Assembly: GCF_022024175.1 (NCBI RefSeq)
Contig: NZ_CP091794.1
Location: 2,418,001 to 2,482,000 of the forward strand
From: Prevotella communis
Lineage (GTDB): Bacteria > Bacteroidota > Bacteroidia > Bacteroidales > Bacteroidaceae
Direction of reading: 5' to 3'
Length of the DNA: 64,000 bases
Made by a program: the position numbers and the translations under genes. Within the stretch, counting starts at the first letter, position 1, and each line of letters begins with the position of its first letter. Shown piece after piece: positions 1-9,065 of this stretch. The notes under the pieces were generated by a model. That model searched no databases. It saw only the letters and a list, made by a program, of their open reading frames with translations, and was not told where the DNA came from.

Positions 1-1832
1 AAAGAGTCATGCAACTGATGTTTGTTGACCACAATGATTAAAGAATCAGATTTAAATTGAATTGGCCTCATCGCTTCATTCATGTCTGTCAGACACTTCC
101 TTAACGTTGACTCTGCCAACAAGGAATCTCTACGAACAGCATCATTAGAGCAAACACTCTCCACCAACTTTTTGTTAAACGTTACAAAAGGATTTATGCC
201 ATTTGGTGCACTCACACGTAACTCGCCATAAGATATTTCACAAGTTCTATTATCCAGGAGGAAAGCCTTTTTCTTATCCCCACTTTTAATGGCATCCTTC
301 CAAAATGAGTTCAAGTCATGCATCTGTTTATCCGTAATAGGCATCGAATAGGTCTTCACCTTTACTTTCCTCATACTCTTCGGATGCTTACGACGTACAA
401 TCTTTAATTTTCCATTCGCATCTTTTTCCGTTTTATACAAAGCTTTACGAGCTGTCCACCATATATTCGTATCAGCCTGACAGTAAATGAGAGCATGAGC
501 GATAGAGTCATAACACAATGACCACTCCTTCGACCGTGAGGGCTCACATCCCAAGCCAAATGTCGCATGTTTAGGCATCAAAAGGCGTGCCCTGACCTTA
601 TTATATAATTCATATTGTCTATGCTTTTCTTTCCATGATTCAGATGCACTATCTATAGGTATCTGCAATCGTTCTGCAAGTTTCCGACCCTCCTCATAGT
701 TCAACATTAACAAGTAGTTGCCAATAGAGTCAGAACCAATAATCTTCACATCACTCACTCCTTTCTCTGAGCGTTGACTAGTTGGATGAAGTACTATTTC
801 TGACGAATTGGGAACGATTTTCAGACCTGCTATGCGGCCCTGTAATTGTTCCTTTGTTAGTCCTTCAAGTCCCTCGAACTTACTCATATCTATCTTACCA
901 TGATCACGACCTACCAGAATCTTTGGATCGCTCTTTTTCTCATAGGCCTTCACCTTGGCAATGAGGCTGTCGGGAAGGGTCTTTATAGGTTTTGTGGTAA
1001 TCTCAATCACGCCATTCCAGCCCTGACGACCATAGACGGCAGTGGCTGTAGCATCTTTCAGCACTCGGATAGACTCAACGGTCTGTCCTTCCAAACGGAG
1101 TATCCTCAGGAAATCTTTATCCGTGGCATGCTTTAAGACTTCATCATCAAGTCTCAAATTAAGTGCCTCACCATTCAGCACAATGAGTGGAGAATCGTCA
1201 CCAGAAGAAGACATTTCCGATGTTCCACGAAGACGCACGTTATTGCCTGAGCCCAGATTTCCTGCATTCTCAACAACATCCAGTCCTGCAATGCGACCCT
1301 GCAGAGCTTCATCGATACTTGTATAGCCAAGCCCTTCATACTCGCGCATCTCTATTCGACGGGGTGTACCAGAGGGACGAACCTCCTCTTCACGGTCATC
1401 ATCGATACCCGTCATTCTGTTTGAATCACTGTTCTGTTCATAGGACTTCACCTGAGCGATCAACTGAGCAGACGGCACCTTCACAATATCTTTCTTCGCA
1501 GTTTCTTCTGCTGTCGTTTCTTCTGCTGTCGTTTCCTCTGCTGTCGTTTCCTCTGCTGTCGTTTCCTCTGCTGTCGTTTCCTCGATGACACCTTCCGCTA
1601 TCATGGTCTGAGCCGTAAGCAGAGGCTCCTCGGCCAACTCATCCTTCATGTTCAGCACAAACAGCAGGAGCAGCGATGCGGCAATGCCGATACCACCCAA
1701 CCATATATATAATGGGCGACGACTCTTCTTGGGCGCAGCCTCCTCCTTGTTGATGACCTCGCTCTCAAACTTTGCCCATTCGTCATTGACATCGGGCATA
1801 CCAATCTTCTTATCGATATCTTCTGTTTTCAT
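1..1832 (-). CDS. Membrane-anchored protein with TonB-plug-like domains, in the anti-sigma position (partial)
   Basis: The frame is open from ATG at 1832 to the window edge, so at least 610 residues are visible and the C-terminus is missing. A soluble N-terminus of about 40 residues is followed by one membrane helix (about 41-60), an EETTA repeat linker (about 84-111) and a SusC-like plug region (about 165-280) with the motifs EALQGRIAG, LRGTSE, VLKDATATAVYG and NGVIEITTK. A weaker second copy follows (about 286-340: LIAKVKAYEKKSD, LQGRIAGL), suggesting tandem duplication. No beta-barrel is seen in the visible part. It starts one base after the stop of the ECF sigma gene, where Bacteroidetes usually carry a FecR-like anti-sigma factor. 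Inference: an anti-sigma or surface-signalling protein that uses a plug-like domain as sensor. It is not a normal TonB receptor, because the plug follows a single-pass anchor. Confidence 0.75.
   Translation of the reverse strand, partial: MKTEDIDKKIGMPDVNDEWAKFESEVINKEEAAPKKSRRPLYIWLGGIGIAASLLLLFVLNMKDELAEEPLLTAQTMIAEGVIEETTAEETTAEETTAEETTAEETTAEETAKKDIVKVPSAQLIAQVKSYEQNSDSNRMTGIDDDREEEVRPSGTPRRIEMREYEGLGYTSIDEALQGRIAGLDVVENAGNLGSGNNVRLRGTSEMSSSGDDSPLIVLNGEALNLRLDDEVLKHATDKDFLRILRLEGQTVESIRVLKDATATAVYGRQGWNGVIEITTKPIKTLPDSLIAKVKAYEKKSDPKILVGRDHGKIDMSKFEGLEGLTKEQLQGRIAGLKIVPNSSEIVLHPTSQRSEKGVSDVKIIGSDSIGNYLLMLNYEEGRKLAERLQIPIDSASESWKEKHRQYELYNKVRARLLMPKHATFGLGCEPSRSKEWSLCYDSIAHALIYCQADTNIWWTARKALYKTEKDANGKLKIVRRKHPKSMRKVKVKTYSMPITDKQMHDLNSFWKDAIKSGDKKKAFLLDNRTCEISYGELRVSAPNGINPFVTFNKKLVESVCSNDAVRRDSLLAESTLRKCLTDMNEAMRPIQFKSDSLIIVVNKHQLHDS
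1501..1575. repeat. Five tandem 15-bp repeats
   Basis: Five back-to-back copies of GTTTCYTCTGCTGTC. They are in frame and encode the EETTA repeats of the linker in the plug-domain protein. The copies differ at one position only, so the tract is probably recent and length-variable. Confidence 0.9.
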
Positions 1833-1833
1833 G

Positions 1834-2325
1834 TTACTTTGCAATTTTAAGGGTTTGTCTGATTTTTGCCAAAGACCGAGTGACGTGCTTGTTCACGGCC
1901 GACGCACTGATACCCAGCACCGTAGCCGTTTCCTCGTAAGTCATCTCGTCATCATAGTGCAGTTGCAGCACCCGCCTGTCCTGCTCCGTGAGGTTTGCTT
2001 CAATCACCTGCCTCAGCTGTTGCATCAGCATCTCGCGCTCTTCCTGTTCGCTGGCCGTCTGCTGTTGTTGCAGTTCCTGCTCCATACGCTGTTGCAACTG
2101 TCGTGAGCGGAGGGTGTGAAGACACTGGTTTCGGGTGGCCGCCAGTAAATAGCCCCTGATGCTATCGTCGGCTATCTGGGGCTTGTTCTTCCAGATAAGT
2201 GTAAACACCTGATGCACAGCATCCTTTGCATCGTCGGCATTCTCCACCATCGAGAATGCCAGACGATACATGTGCGGATAGTTGTCCTTAAACAGGTGTT
2301 CAAACTCTTTTTTGCTGTAGTCCAT
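1834..2325 (-). CDS. ECF-type RNA polymerase sigma-70 factor
   Basis: 163 residues, usual length for an ECF sigma factor. Region 2 is at about 10-75 (NYPHMYRLAFSMVENADDAKDAVHQVF) in outline, and region 4 at about 105-160 with the helix-turn-helix core YEETATVLGISASAVNKHV. A glutamine-rich stretch (about 77-92) links the two. It directs RNA polymerase to a dedicated promoter set and is presumably held in check by the membrane protein encoded one base downstream. The spacing implies one transcript. Its regulon cannot be told from this window. It resembles the sigma genes that in Bacteroidetes sit next to FecR/SusCD systems, but no SusCD pair is visible here. Confidence 0.9.
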   Translation of the reverse strand: MDYSKKEFEHLFKDNYPHMYRLAFSMVENADDAKDAVHQVFTLIWKNKPQIADDSIRGYLLAATRNQCLHTLRSRQLQQRMEQELQQQQTASEQEEREMLMQQLRQVIEANLTEQDRRVLQLHYDDEMTYEETATVLGISASAVNKHVTRSLAKIRQTLKIAK

Positions 2326-2427
2326 ACTTCTGTTTTTGGTCTTGTTTTATCTATAAGACCCACAAGCGGGCTAATCAAACACCCCTAAATTGCAAAAAAG
2401 TTAAGGTTTTTAGTTTAAATAGGGTTT

Positions 2428-4497
2428 TCAAGCCTCTTTCGAAGCTTCTGTATCTTTCGACTCTTCAGTATCCTTGGCCTCCAGTTGCTTGGCTTCCTGC
2501 TGCTGCGCCTCCAGCTGCTTGGTGCGCTCCTCAGCCATCTTCTCGGCCTCGGCTCGCATCTGAGCCTCCAGGAGCTCATCAGCACGACTGGTCCAGGGAC
2601 GCTTGCCAAAGATACGCTCCACATCCTCGGCAAAGATCACCTCACGCTCCACCAGAAGCTGTGCCAACTGGGCGTGACCCTCGGCATGCTCTGTCAGTAT
2701 CTGCTTGGCACGCGCATACTGTTCGTTGATCATCTTCAGCACCTCATCATCAATGAGTTTGGCCGTTGTCTCAGAATAAGGACGCTGGAACTGATACTCC
2801 GCATTATTATAATAACAGATGTTAGGCAACTGCTCACCCATACCGGCATAAGCAATCATGCCATAAGCCTGTTTGGTAGTACGCTCCAGGTCGTTCATCG
2901 CACCCGTAGAGATAGTACCCACGAAGAGTTCCTCGGCAGCACGTCCGCCCAGCAGCGAGCACATCTCGTCGAGCATAGCCTCCTTGGTCTGCAGCACGCG
3001 CTCCTCAGGCAGATACCAGGCAGCACCCAGCGCCTGTCCACGTGGCACGATGCTCACCTTCACCAAGGGGTTGGCAAACTCCGTGAACCAGGAGATCGTG
3101 GCATGACCAGCCTCATGGATAGCGATAGAACGCTTCTCGGCCTCCGTCATCACCTTCGTCTTCTTCTCCAGACCACCGATGATACGGTCCACGGCATCCA
3201 GGAAGTCCTGCTTGCCCACCTTCTGACTATCATGACGGGCAGCAATCAGCGCTGCCTCATTACATACATTCGCGATATCGGCACCCGAGAAACCAGGCGT
3301 CTGACGTGCCAGGAAGTCCACATCCACCGTCTCGTCGAGCTTCAGGGGCTGCAGATGCACCATGAACACCTCCTTACGCTCGTTGAGGTCGGGCAGGTCC
3401 ACGTGAATCTGTCGGTCAAAACGACCGGCACGCAGCAGGGCCGAGTCGAGCATATCCACACGGTTGGTAGCTGCCAGGATAATCACACCGCTGTTCGTGC
3501 CGAAACCGTCCATCTCCGTCAGCAGGGCGTTCAGCGTGTTCTCGCGCTCATCATTACCACCCATGGCAGGGTTCTTCGAACGGGCACGGCCCACGGCATC
3601 AATCTCGTCGATGAAGATGATACAGGGACTCTTGGCCTTGGCCTGCTGGAACAAGTCACGCACGCGCGACGCGCCCACACCCACGAACATCTCTACAAAG
3701 TCAGAACCACTCATCGAGAAAAACGGCACACCGGCCTCGCCTGCCACGGCCTTGGCCAACAGCGTCTTACCTGTTCCCGGAGGACCTACCAGCAGGGCAC
3801 CCTTGGGTATCTTACCACCCAGGTCCGTATATTTCTGCGGGTTCTTCAGAAAATCCACAATCTCCTGAATCTCCTGCTTGGCACCAGCCTGACCAGCCAC
3901 ATCCTTGAAGGTGATACCCAGTTCACCACCCTTCTCGTACATCTTGGCCTTGCTCTTGCCCACGTTGAAGATGCCGGCACCCATGCCGCCACCGCCGCCC
4001 ATCCTGCGCATGAAGAACATCCACAGGAATACCAGGAAGAAGATAGGCAGCAGACTGGTGATGATAAAGCTCAGGATGCCATTGCTGGCCTCGTGCTCAT
4101 AGTCAAACTTACCCGTGAAGTAGCCACGTGCGCGGGCAGAGTCCACAAACTCCTCCACCTTGGCATTGCTGCCATACTCCACGCTCAGGTAAGGCTCCGT
4201 GCCTGTTGTCGCCGTAGTCTTATGAAACACAGCCTGAATACTGTCGGGCTTCACATACATCTTCAGCGTCTCCGTACTCTTGTTGGCCACGATACGGTTG
4301 GCGTAGCCATGCTTCACGAAGTTCTTGAACTCGCTATACGAAGCCTGACCCTGCGTATTGCCCTGCTCCTGTAGGCCACCGGTTCCGTTTGAAAAATAGA
4401 AGAATGCCAGGGCAGCAATCACGAGCAGATACACCCAGTTCATATTAAACCTGGGCATCTTCGGCTGATTATTGTTCGGGTTTTGATTCTGATCCAT
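2428..4497 (-). CDS. ftsH: ATP-dependent zinc metalloprotease FtsH
   Basis: 689 residues. The order is an N-terminal membrane helix (about 20-38), a periplasmic domain, a second helix (about 133-155) before a glycine/methionine-rich stretch, the AAA+ module with Walker A GPPGTGKT (about 237-244) and Walker B IIFIDEID, the second region of homology, and the M41 peptidase domain with zinc motif HEAGH (about 462-466) and GGRAAEELF. The C-terminal 45 residues are a charged Glu/Lys/Gln tail. It degrades misfolded and regulatory proteins at the inner membrane. It lies 19 bp after rsfS on the same strand, so the two are probably co-transcribed. Complete; all catalytic motifs are present. Confidence 0.98.
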   Translation of the reverse strand: MDQNQNPNNNQPKMPRFNMNWVYLLVIAALAFFYFSNGTGGLQEQGNTQGQASYSEFKNFVKHGYANRIVANKSTETLKMYVKPDSIQAVFHKTTATTGTEPYLSVEYGSNAKVEEFVDSARARGYFTGKFDYEHEASNGILSFIITSLLPIFFLVFLWMFFMRRMGGGGGMGAGIFNVGKSKAKMYEKGGELGITFKDVAGQAGAKQEIQEIVDFLKNPQKYTDLGGKIPKGALLVGPPGTGKTLLAKAVAGEAGVPFFSMSGSDFVEMFVGVGASRVRDLFQQAKAKSPCIIFIDEIDAVGRARSKNPAMGGNDERENTLNALLTEMDGFGTNSGVIILAATNRVDMLDSALLRAGRFDRQIHVDLPDLNERKEVFMVHLQPLKLDETVDVDFLARQTPGFSGADIANVCNEAALIAARHDSQKVGKQDFLDAVDRIIGGLEKKTKVMTEAEKRSIAIHEAGHATISWFTEFANPLVKVSIVPRGQALGAAWYLPEERVLQTKEAMLDEMCSLLGGRAAEELFVGTISTGAMNDLERTTKQAYGMIAYAGMGEQLPNICYYNNAEYQFQRPYSETTAKLIDDEVLKMINEQYARAKQILTEHAEGHAQLAQLLVEREVIFAEDVERIFGKRPWTSRADELLEAQMRAEAEKMAEERTKQLEAQQQEAKQLEAKDTEESKDTEASKEA

Positions 4498-4516
4498 ACA
4501 ATATAGTTATGTGCAT

Positions 4517-4876
4517 TTAGTCTAAATCGGGGACATATTCCACTGGTGCATCCTCCCACAGATGCTCCAGGTCGTAGTACTCGCGTACATCGGGCAGAAA
4601 CACGTGCGCCATCACGTCGGTATAGTCCATAGCCACCCACTGGGCGTTCTCCAGACCCACCACGTGAGCAGGCTTCTCGCCCAACTTCTTACGTGCCATC
4701 TCAGCAATACTCTCAGTAATAGCCTCCACCTGTGCAGGCGAGTTACCCTGACATATAATGAAATTCTTACAGATAGTGCCTTCTATCTCACTCAAGTCAG
4801 CCACTACAATCTGCGAACCTTTTTTTTCTTGTATTCCCTCTATGATTACGTTTACTAATTCCTTTGTTTGTTCCAT
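4517..4876 (-). CDS. rsfS: Ribosome silencing factor RsfS (YbeB/Iojap family)
   Basis: 119 residues, the usual length for the family. Family features include the N-terminal helix, the ADLSEIEGTICKNFIICQG strand region and the closing WVAMDYTDVMAHVF motif. RsfS binds ribosomal protein uL14 and blocks subunit joining when nutrients run low. A -7 element (TATCTTTG on the minus strand, 4902-4909) lies 26 bp upstream of the ATG. ftsH follows after 19 bp, so this promoter may serve both genes. Confidence 0.95.
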   Translation of the reverse strand: MEQTKELVNVIIEGIQEKKGSQIVVADLSEIEGTICKNFIICQGNSPAQVEAITESIAEMARKKLGEKPAHVVGLENAQWVAMDYTDVMAHVFLPDVREYYDLEHLWEDAPVEYVPDLD

Positions 4877-4981
4877 TAATAATAAGATGTTATTTTGATT
4901 GCAAAGATACGAAATTTATCTGAAGTCACAACGATTTCTCTATATTTTTACGGATTTTTTGAAAAAAAGTTGCAAAAAGTT

Positions 4982-5011
4982 TTGGAGATTCAAGAAAAAG
5001 TCGTACCTTTG
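4982..5011 (+). promoter_or_regulatory. Bacteroidetes-type promoter of tRNA-Gln
   Basis: TTG at 4982-4984 and TACCTTTG at 5004-5011 with a 19-bp spacer match the -33/-7 pattern known from Bacteroides. The tRNA starts about 40 bp downstream. Confidence 0.75.
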
Positions 5012-5051
5012 CACCCGCAATCAAGAAAACGACAACTTGATGCAAAGGAAT

Positions 5052-5125
5052 TGGGGTATGGTGTAATGGTAACACTGCAGATTCTGGTCCTGCCTTTCCT
5101 GGTTCGAGTCCGGGTACCCCAACCA
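5052..5125 (+). tRNA. tRNA-Gln (anticodon CTG)
   Basis: The acceptor arm TGGGGTA (5052-5058) pairs with TACCCCA (5115-5121). The T-arm contains GGTTCGAGT. The anticodon loop TTCTGGT gives anticodon CTG, reading CAG. The CCA end is encoded (5123-5125). The discriminator base is A at 5122. Confidence 0.95.
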
Positions 5126-5129
5126 AAAG

Positions 5130-5160
5130 ATGGATGTGCAAAAGCACATCCATTTTTTTG
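5130..5160. terminator. Intrinsic terminator after tRNA-Gln
   Basis: Ten-bp perfect stem ATGGATGTGC/GCACATCCAT with an AAAA loop followed by seven T. An A-run on the left means it can also serve the lysin gene on the other strand. Confidence 0.85.
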
Positions 5161-5167
5161 TTATATC

Positions 5168-5584
5168 CTACTCTCTCGCCATGGCCCATCCATCGAGCAA
5201 AGCTATCCAATCCAGTCCTTCCGCACCACATTCCTGGACGCACATCGCGGCACCCAACTTCATCCAGCGGGATGGCTTATCCGATGGGATGCCCAGGGGC
5301 TCGTCGGGCCCGATGCCCGTATACCTGCAAACATTCTCGATGTACCGCTTCGTGTTGTTCTCATTAGGCGGCGCCCAGCGATTAATTATCGCCCTGATGG
5401 TATAAAGGCGGTATGTGTGGTAATACGTCCGCGTCAGCATCACGAACGCAGCACGCCATCCATACGCCATGGTTTCAAACTGACAGAACTGAGGGTCTGT
5501 CTGCAAGGCCTTCATGCCCTGCCATTTATCCTTTGAACGACGAATGTTCAATGGGTTGTTATTACGAATTCCTCTTGCAATCAT
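5168..5584 (-). CDS. P5-like virion/lysin protein, putative peptidoglycan hydrolase
   Basis: 138 residues starting MIARGIRNNNPLNIRR. The RNNNPxNIR start is typical of small phage-type muralytic proteins annotated as 'structural protein P5' in Bacteroides genomes (family knowledge). No signal peptide is visible, so export would need a holin or lysis. It is the last gene of the minus-strand block that includes the VirE-like protein, 60 bp downstream of it. In Bacteroidetes such lysins recur next to VirE/DUF3987 and HU-like genes, suggesting a cryptic phage-like or satellite element. Function is inferred from family resemblance only. Confidence 0.7.
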   Translation of the reverse strand: MIARGIRNNNPLNIRRSKDKWQGMKALQTDPQFCQFETMAYGWRAAFVMLTRTYYHTYRLYTIRAIINRWAPPNENNTKRYIENVCRYTGIGPDEPLGIPSDKPSRWMKLGAAMCVQECGAEGLDWIALLDGWAMARE

Positions 5585-5644
5585 TTTTCAGAATTTTAAT
5601 GTTTAATATTTAATCTCAAATGGCACATTGGCACGATGGCACGT

Positions 5645-8086
5645 TTACAGCATCTGCACACCCGTCTTGCGGAAGGTCGAAAGCCCCGTGGTCGTACCCC
5701 TGCCGTCGCTCACTTTCTCAATCAGATGGTCGCTTATCAGGCGGCGCGTCTTACTTCGCACGGCTCCGTCGCTCGTCAGTCCAAAGCATCGCATCACGTC
5801 CTCACTGGTAAACTCCTCTGGCAGTCGAGCGAATGATTCATAGGTTTTCTGCTTGCGCTGCACATTCACGTTGGCATCCCTCAACTTGTTGTCAAAGTAG
5901 GCCTCGGCCATGGCTCCAAAGTAGTGGCGCTGACAGGCGTACTGGATATTGACAATCAGTTCCGCGAGTTTCCAGTCTACGTCATCCGTCTCGAACTCAC
6001 CGCACCAGTACTGACCGTCCTGATGCATCTTGTCCCAGTGGCGCATCACGATGAATGGTGCAGAGAAGTTCAGGCCGTGATAGGCGCAGCGCTTCAAGAG
6101 CATCTCGTCGGCCTTAGAGTCGTTCTCAGCCGCATCAGCCATGCGGCGAGCCGTCCAGTCGTAGAGTTCATCGACAATCTTCTGTACAGTGAGTTCGCCC
6201 TTCATCTTGTCCAGTTTCTCAGCCCACTCCTTCAAGCGATTATCGCTGTCGTAGTCCACGCTGCTCTCACGACTCATCATCTCGAAGTTGGTGGCAGGCA
6301 GAGGGATGCACGTGAGGCGGGTTGCGAGACCAGAGCCGAAATTCTGCTCGTTCACCTTCTTCTTCAGCGCGATGGGCGTACCCGTATAGATGAAGTTCCA
6401 CGTCACGATGAAGTCCTGCAGGATTGAGTCGTTGTTCGAATACGCCTGACCGTCCTCCTCGTTATGAAAAGCCTTCAGTTCCATTGAGAACTTGTCAATC
6501 CAGGAGCCGCCCTTCTGTACGCTCACCGTGTTGTCGAGCTCCGTGTCGAAGGTCAGCATGTGAAGCTGCATATCCTCGCCGTCCACATTCTCCACCGAGT
6601 TCACCATGTCCTGAATAAACTGGGCGTTACTGGTTCGAGCTGGATGCACCCTGACCACCACCTTCGGCTTCTTAGGCTTCTCCTTGTTGGCACCCTTCGT
6701 ACGCATCTGTTCACGATAGGCATTGATGGCCTCCTTGCCCACCTTATCAGCTGCCACGATGGGAGAAGCGAGCAATTTAAAGAGCCTGGTTGCGAACGAT
6801 TTACCTGATGCAGGGTCGCCAATAATCAGCGTCGAGTTATTCAGACGACGAAGTTCCTCAGGACGATGATAGAAGCGATAGGTACAGCGTGTCATGAGCG
6901 TCATCAGCAGACCACCAGCCACGAACATTGCCGCAGGATACTGGTTGCGCTTCAAGCCTTTGCAGATGTCACGCAGCAACGGATATTCAGGCATCAAGGC
7001 TTCAATCTGAGCGCCCCAGTCCCAGAGCATCTGATTGATATTCTGCTCAGAGGTAGCGGTAGCCAATTTTTCACTTTTCACTATTCCCTTTTCCCTCAAA
7101 ATGCTGTCAAGCATTTTGCTAAGTCCTTTTGGAGGTTCCTTGCAAGCCGACTCCACAATACTCCTGAGTTCCTGTTCATCCAGTCCCAGGCGAGGCATGA
7201 TTTCCAGGAGCAGCTCACGGTTGTTGTCGCAGATAGCCCTGAGGTTCACGGCCAGTTGGTACAACTTCACGTTTCTCTCGCCTTCCTGCGGCTCACCGCC
7301 ATTGCGCTGCCACCACTCGCTGATAATTTCCGAATAAGGGATACCCTTGAATTTTGGAGTCTGACCACTCCCCTCACTCACAGGGAAAGGCAACGGGTCG
7401 GCGAGCTCTGCTCGGGAATGGGGCTGGGGGTGGGTCTTTTCCTCCCACGGCCTATAGTGCTTATTGGCCTTCTTCGCCCCAGCCGGCACCTGCTCCTGTT
7501 TCCGCATCACACGCACCTTCAGTCGCTTGTATTCGGCCACGCACTCCTCTGGCGACATCAGTTCGTCAAACAAGGCGTCGTCCAGATAAGGCAGGTCGCA
7601 CTCACTGCCACTGGTCGAGAAAACCACCCTCTGCAAGTCCTTCGTTGAGGTATCCATCTCCAGTTGCAGGATTGTGGCCACACGCACCTGATTCTCCAGA
7701 ATCGTGGTGCCTGGCTGTCGCTTGCACACCAGATGCCATCCGCCGCTGGCACTCCTTTCGAGCATCATCAGTCCTATCTCATCCTTCTTCTCCAGAACAA
7801 GGCTTTTGATACGTTCCGAATGCTCACTGTCGTAGCAGTCCACATCATGGAAGAAATAACTGCCAATGCTGTTGCAGCCTGCTATCTGACCGTCCGCATG
7901 ACCTATGTTATAAGCCAACTGCAACAACTTCATTTTCGCCTCATGGTCGCCCTGTCGTGCCTTCGCAAGGTTCTCCAGATTCTCAGGCGCATTACGCAGT
8001 GCCATCAATGCCTCGCGGTTTTTCACAGGGTGGGCAAACTTGCGTTTGTCCCTACCCTTTCCTTCATATTCTATTCTATATATCAT
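5645..8086 (-). CDS. VirE-like / DUF3987 helicase-primase family protein
   Basis: 813 residues. The N-terminal part (about 1-220) resembles the BT4734/BF3469 (VirE-N) domain that Bacteroides proteins carry before DUF3987. A middle segment rich in Arg, Glu and Pro follows. The DUF3987 part (about 340-640) has a Walker A motif IIGDPASGKS near residues 417-426 and a helicase-like core. It is expected to act in DNA replication or primer handling of an element rather than in virulence; the name is historical. It lies 14 bp after the 110-residue gene upstream, so it belongs to that operon. Complete, with no frameshift seen. Confidence 0.8.
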   Translation of the reverse strand: MIYRIEYEGKGRDKRKFAHPVKNREALMALRNAPENLENLAKARQGDHEAKMKLLQLAYNIGHADGQIAGCNSIGSYFFHDVDCYDSEHSERIKSLVLEKKDEIGLMMLERSASGGWHLVCKRQPGTTILENQVRVATILQLEMDTSTKDLQRVVFSTSGSECDLPYLDDALFDELMSPEECVAEYKRLKVRVMRKQEQVPAGAKKANKHYRPWEEKTHPQPHSRAELADPLPFPVSEGSGQTPKFKGIPYSEIISEWWQRNGGEPQEGERNVKLYQLAVNLRAICDNNRELLLEIMPRLGLDEQELRSIVESACKEPPKGLSKMLDSILREKGIVKSEKLATATSEQNINQMLWDWGAQIEALMPEYPLLRDICKGLKRNQYPAAMFVAGGLLMTLMTRCTYRFYHRPEELRRLNNSTLIIGDPASGKSFATRLFKLLASPIVAADKVGKEAINAYREQMRTKGANKEKPKKPKVVVRVHPARTSNAQFIQDMVNSVENVDGEDMQLHMLTFDTELDNTVSVQKGGSWIDKFSMELKAFHNEEDGQAYSNNDSILQDFIVTWNFIYTGTPIALKKKVNEQNFGSGLATRLTCIPLPATNFEMMSRESSVDYDSDNRLKEWAEKLDKMKGELTVQKIVDELYDWTARRMADAAENDSKADEMLLKRCAYHGLNFSAPFIVMRHWDKMHQDGQYWCGEFETDDVDWKLAELIVNIQYACQRHYFGAMAEAYFDNKLRDANVNVQRKQKTYESFARLPEEFTSEDVMRCFGLTSDGAVRSKTRRLISDHLIEKVSDGRGTTTGLSTFRKTGVQML

Positions 8087-8100
8087 ACTACCTACAACGT

Positions 8101-8433
8101 TTAACAGAACTCAATACTATCCAACTCCCTGTCAATCAAGGCATTCTTAGCCTCCTTGGTATGCTCCTCTAAGAGTCCCATTACCTGAGCCGTACTGTAC
8201 TCCTTCGGAAAACTGCCAAACACCTTGACGCGTTGCATTGACTCCTTCACCCATCCCCAGGGCAACTTCTTCACCATCACATCCTTCTCGCGTATTCGCA
8301 CCTGACGGTTGTACGCCTTAAAGGTCAGTTTACCTGTGTTCTGATCCAGATACAGAACACCTTCCACTCGTTTGCCATTCATCAGCTGAGCCAACAACTC
8401 AATGGCGTTTAAAACAAAAATATACTTTTTCAT
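8101..8433 (-). CDS. Conserved-looking hypothetical protein (110 aa)
   Basis: I do not recognise this protein. It is 110 residues, basic in the middle (KAYNRQVRIREKDVMVKK), with no signal peptide or membrane helix. A beta-rich N-terminal half (GVLYLDQNTGKLTFKAYN) is followed by an alpha-helical C-terminus. It sits 14 bp upstream of the VirE-like gene on the same strand and is probably translated from the same mRNA, which suggests a DNA-processing accessory role (inference only). Confidence 0.6.
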   Translation of the reverse strand: MKKYIFVLNAIELLAQLMNGKRVEGVLYLDQNTGKLTFKAYNRQVRIREKDVMVKKLPWGWVKESMQRVKVFGSFPKEYSTAQVMGLLEEHTKEAKNALIDRELDSIEFC

Positions 8434-8528
8434 TTGTTGTCGAATTATGAGTTTTGGAAAGCGGGTTTTAGTTTGAGCTCAATTCGTACGTACACATTTC
8501 CACGCTCATCCTCCGACTCGGTTAATGT

Positions 8529-8936
8529 TTAATGTTTAATCTCCTTAGGTCCATACGTGCGAAGCATGTACTTCATATGGTTTGCAAACATCAGCTGCGG
8601 CATATCCTCCCTCAGCATCTTGCAGATGGTCCTGTAGTGCTGGTTAGCCGCTCCGTTCTTCAGTATCATCTTCGTGCCAGTCATCACATAGACCACCAAG
8701 GCATACGCCATTGCCGCACGATCCAGAGGGTGATAGTATTCGAGCATCTGTTCTATGCGCTCGCGGCTATCCTCAGTCAACCAGAGCTCCAACAGTTTCA
8801 CCATCATCTTCGAAGCCATCGAGGTTTCCCACGAACCGATAGATTCCTCATCATTGGTTTTCTCTTTCCATGGAGCAAGGTATTGCATCACCTTACCCAA
8901 ATCATCATCAAAAAAATCAGTTTCCATCATTTTCAT
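8529..8936 (-). CDS. Hypothetical helical protein (135 aa)
   Basis: I do not recognise this protein. It is 135 residues, mostly helical, with an acidic N-terminus (METDFFDDDLG) and several Met-rich helices; no signal peptide. It has its own promoter (8973-8980), and a set of 10-bp iterated sites lies just upstream (9014-9057), so it may be the regulated first gene of the sub-operon 8936 to 5168. A gap of 95 bp separates it from the next gene. Confidence 0.6.
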   Translation of the reverse strand: MKMMETDFFDDDLGKVMQYLAPWKEKTNDEESIGSWETSMASKMMVKLLELWLTEDSRERIEQMLEYYHPLDRAAMAYALVVYVMTGTKMILKNGAANQHYRTICKMLREDMPQLMFANHMKYMLRTYGPKEIKH

Positions 8937-8972
8937 TATTTATTTTACGTCGTTTTTTGTTTTTGACGATGC

Positions 8973-8980
8973 AAAATTAC
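8973..8980 (-). promoter_or_regulatory. -7 element of the 135-aa gene
   Basis: TAATTTTG on the minus strand matches TAnnTTTG and lies 37 bp before the ATG at 8936. No clear -33 TTTG is seen, which fits a promoter that needs an activator at the iterated sites just upstream. Confidence 0.6.
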
Positions 8981-9013
8981 AATGAAAATCATGAAGTTTT
9001 TTAAAATAAAAAT

Positions 9014-9057
9014 GGTCATTTCTGAACGACCAGAAATGACCAGAAATGACCAGAAAA
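9014..9057. repeat. Iterated operator-like sites GACCAGAAAT
   Basis: Three head-to-tail 10-bp units, GACCAGAAAT at 9028 and 9038 and GACCAGAAAA at 9048, plus an inverted partner GGTCATTTCTG at 9014-9024. The 10-bp spacing places all copies on one face of the helix. They lie about 34-77 bp upstream of the -7 element of the 135-aa gene, as activator or replication-initiator iterons do. Confidence 0.7.
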
Positions 9058-9065
9058 ACTAACTA

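Noticed and set aside
2485..4374. 629-codon plus-strand ORF
   Set aside because: It lies fully antisense to ftsH, whose motifs are complete. The long opposite frame comes from the codon pattern and shows no family signature.
4895..5536. 213-codon ORF spanning tRNA-Gln and its terminator
   Set aside because: It crosses a tRNA and a terminator and overlaps the lysin gene antisense, so it cannot be a real protein gene.
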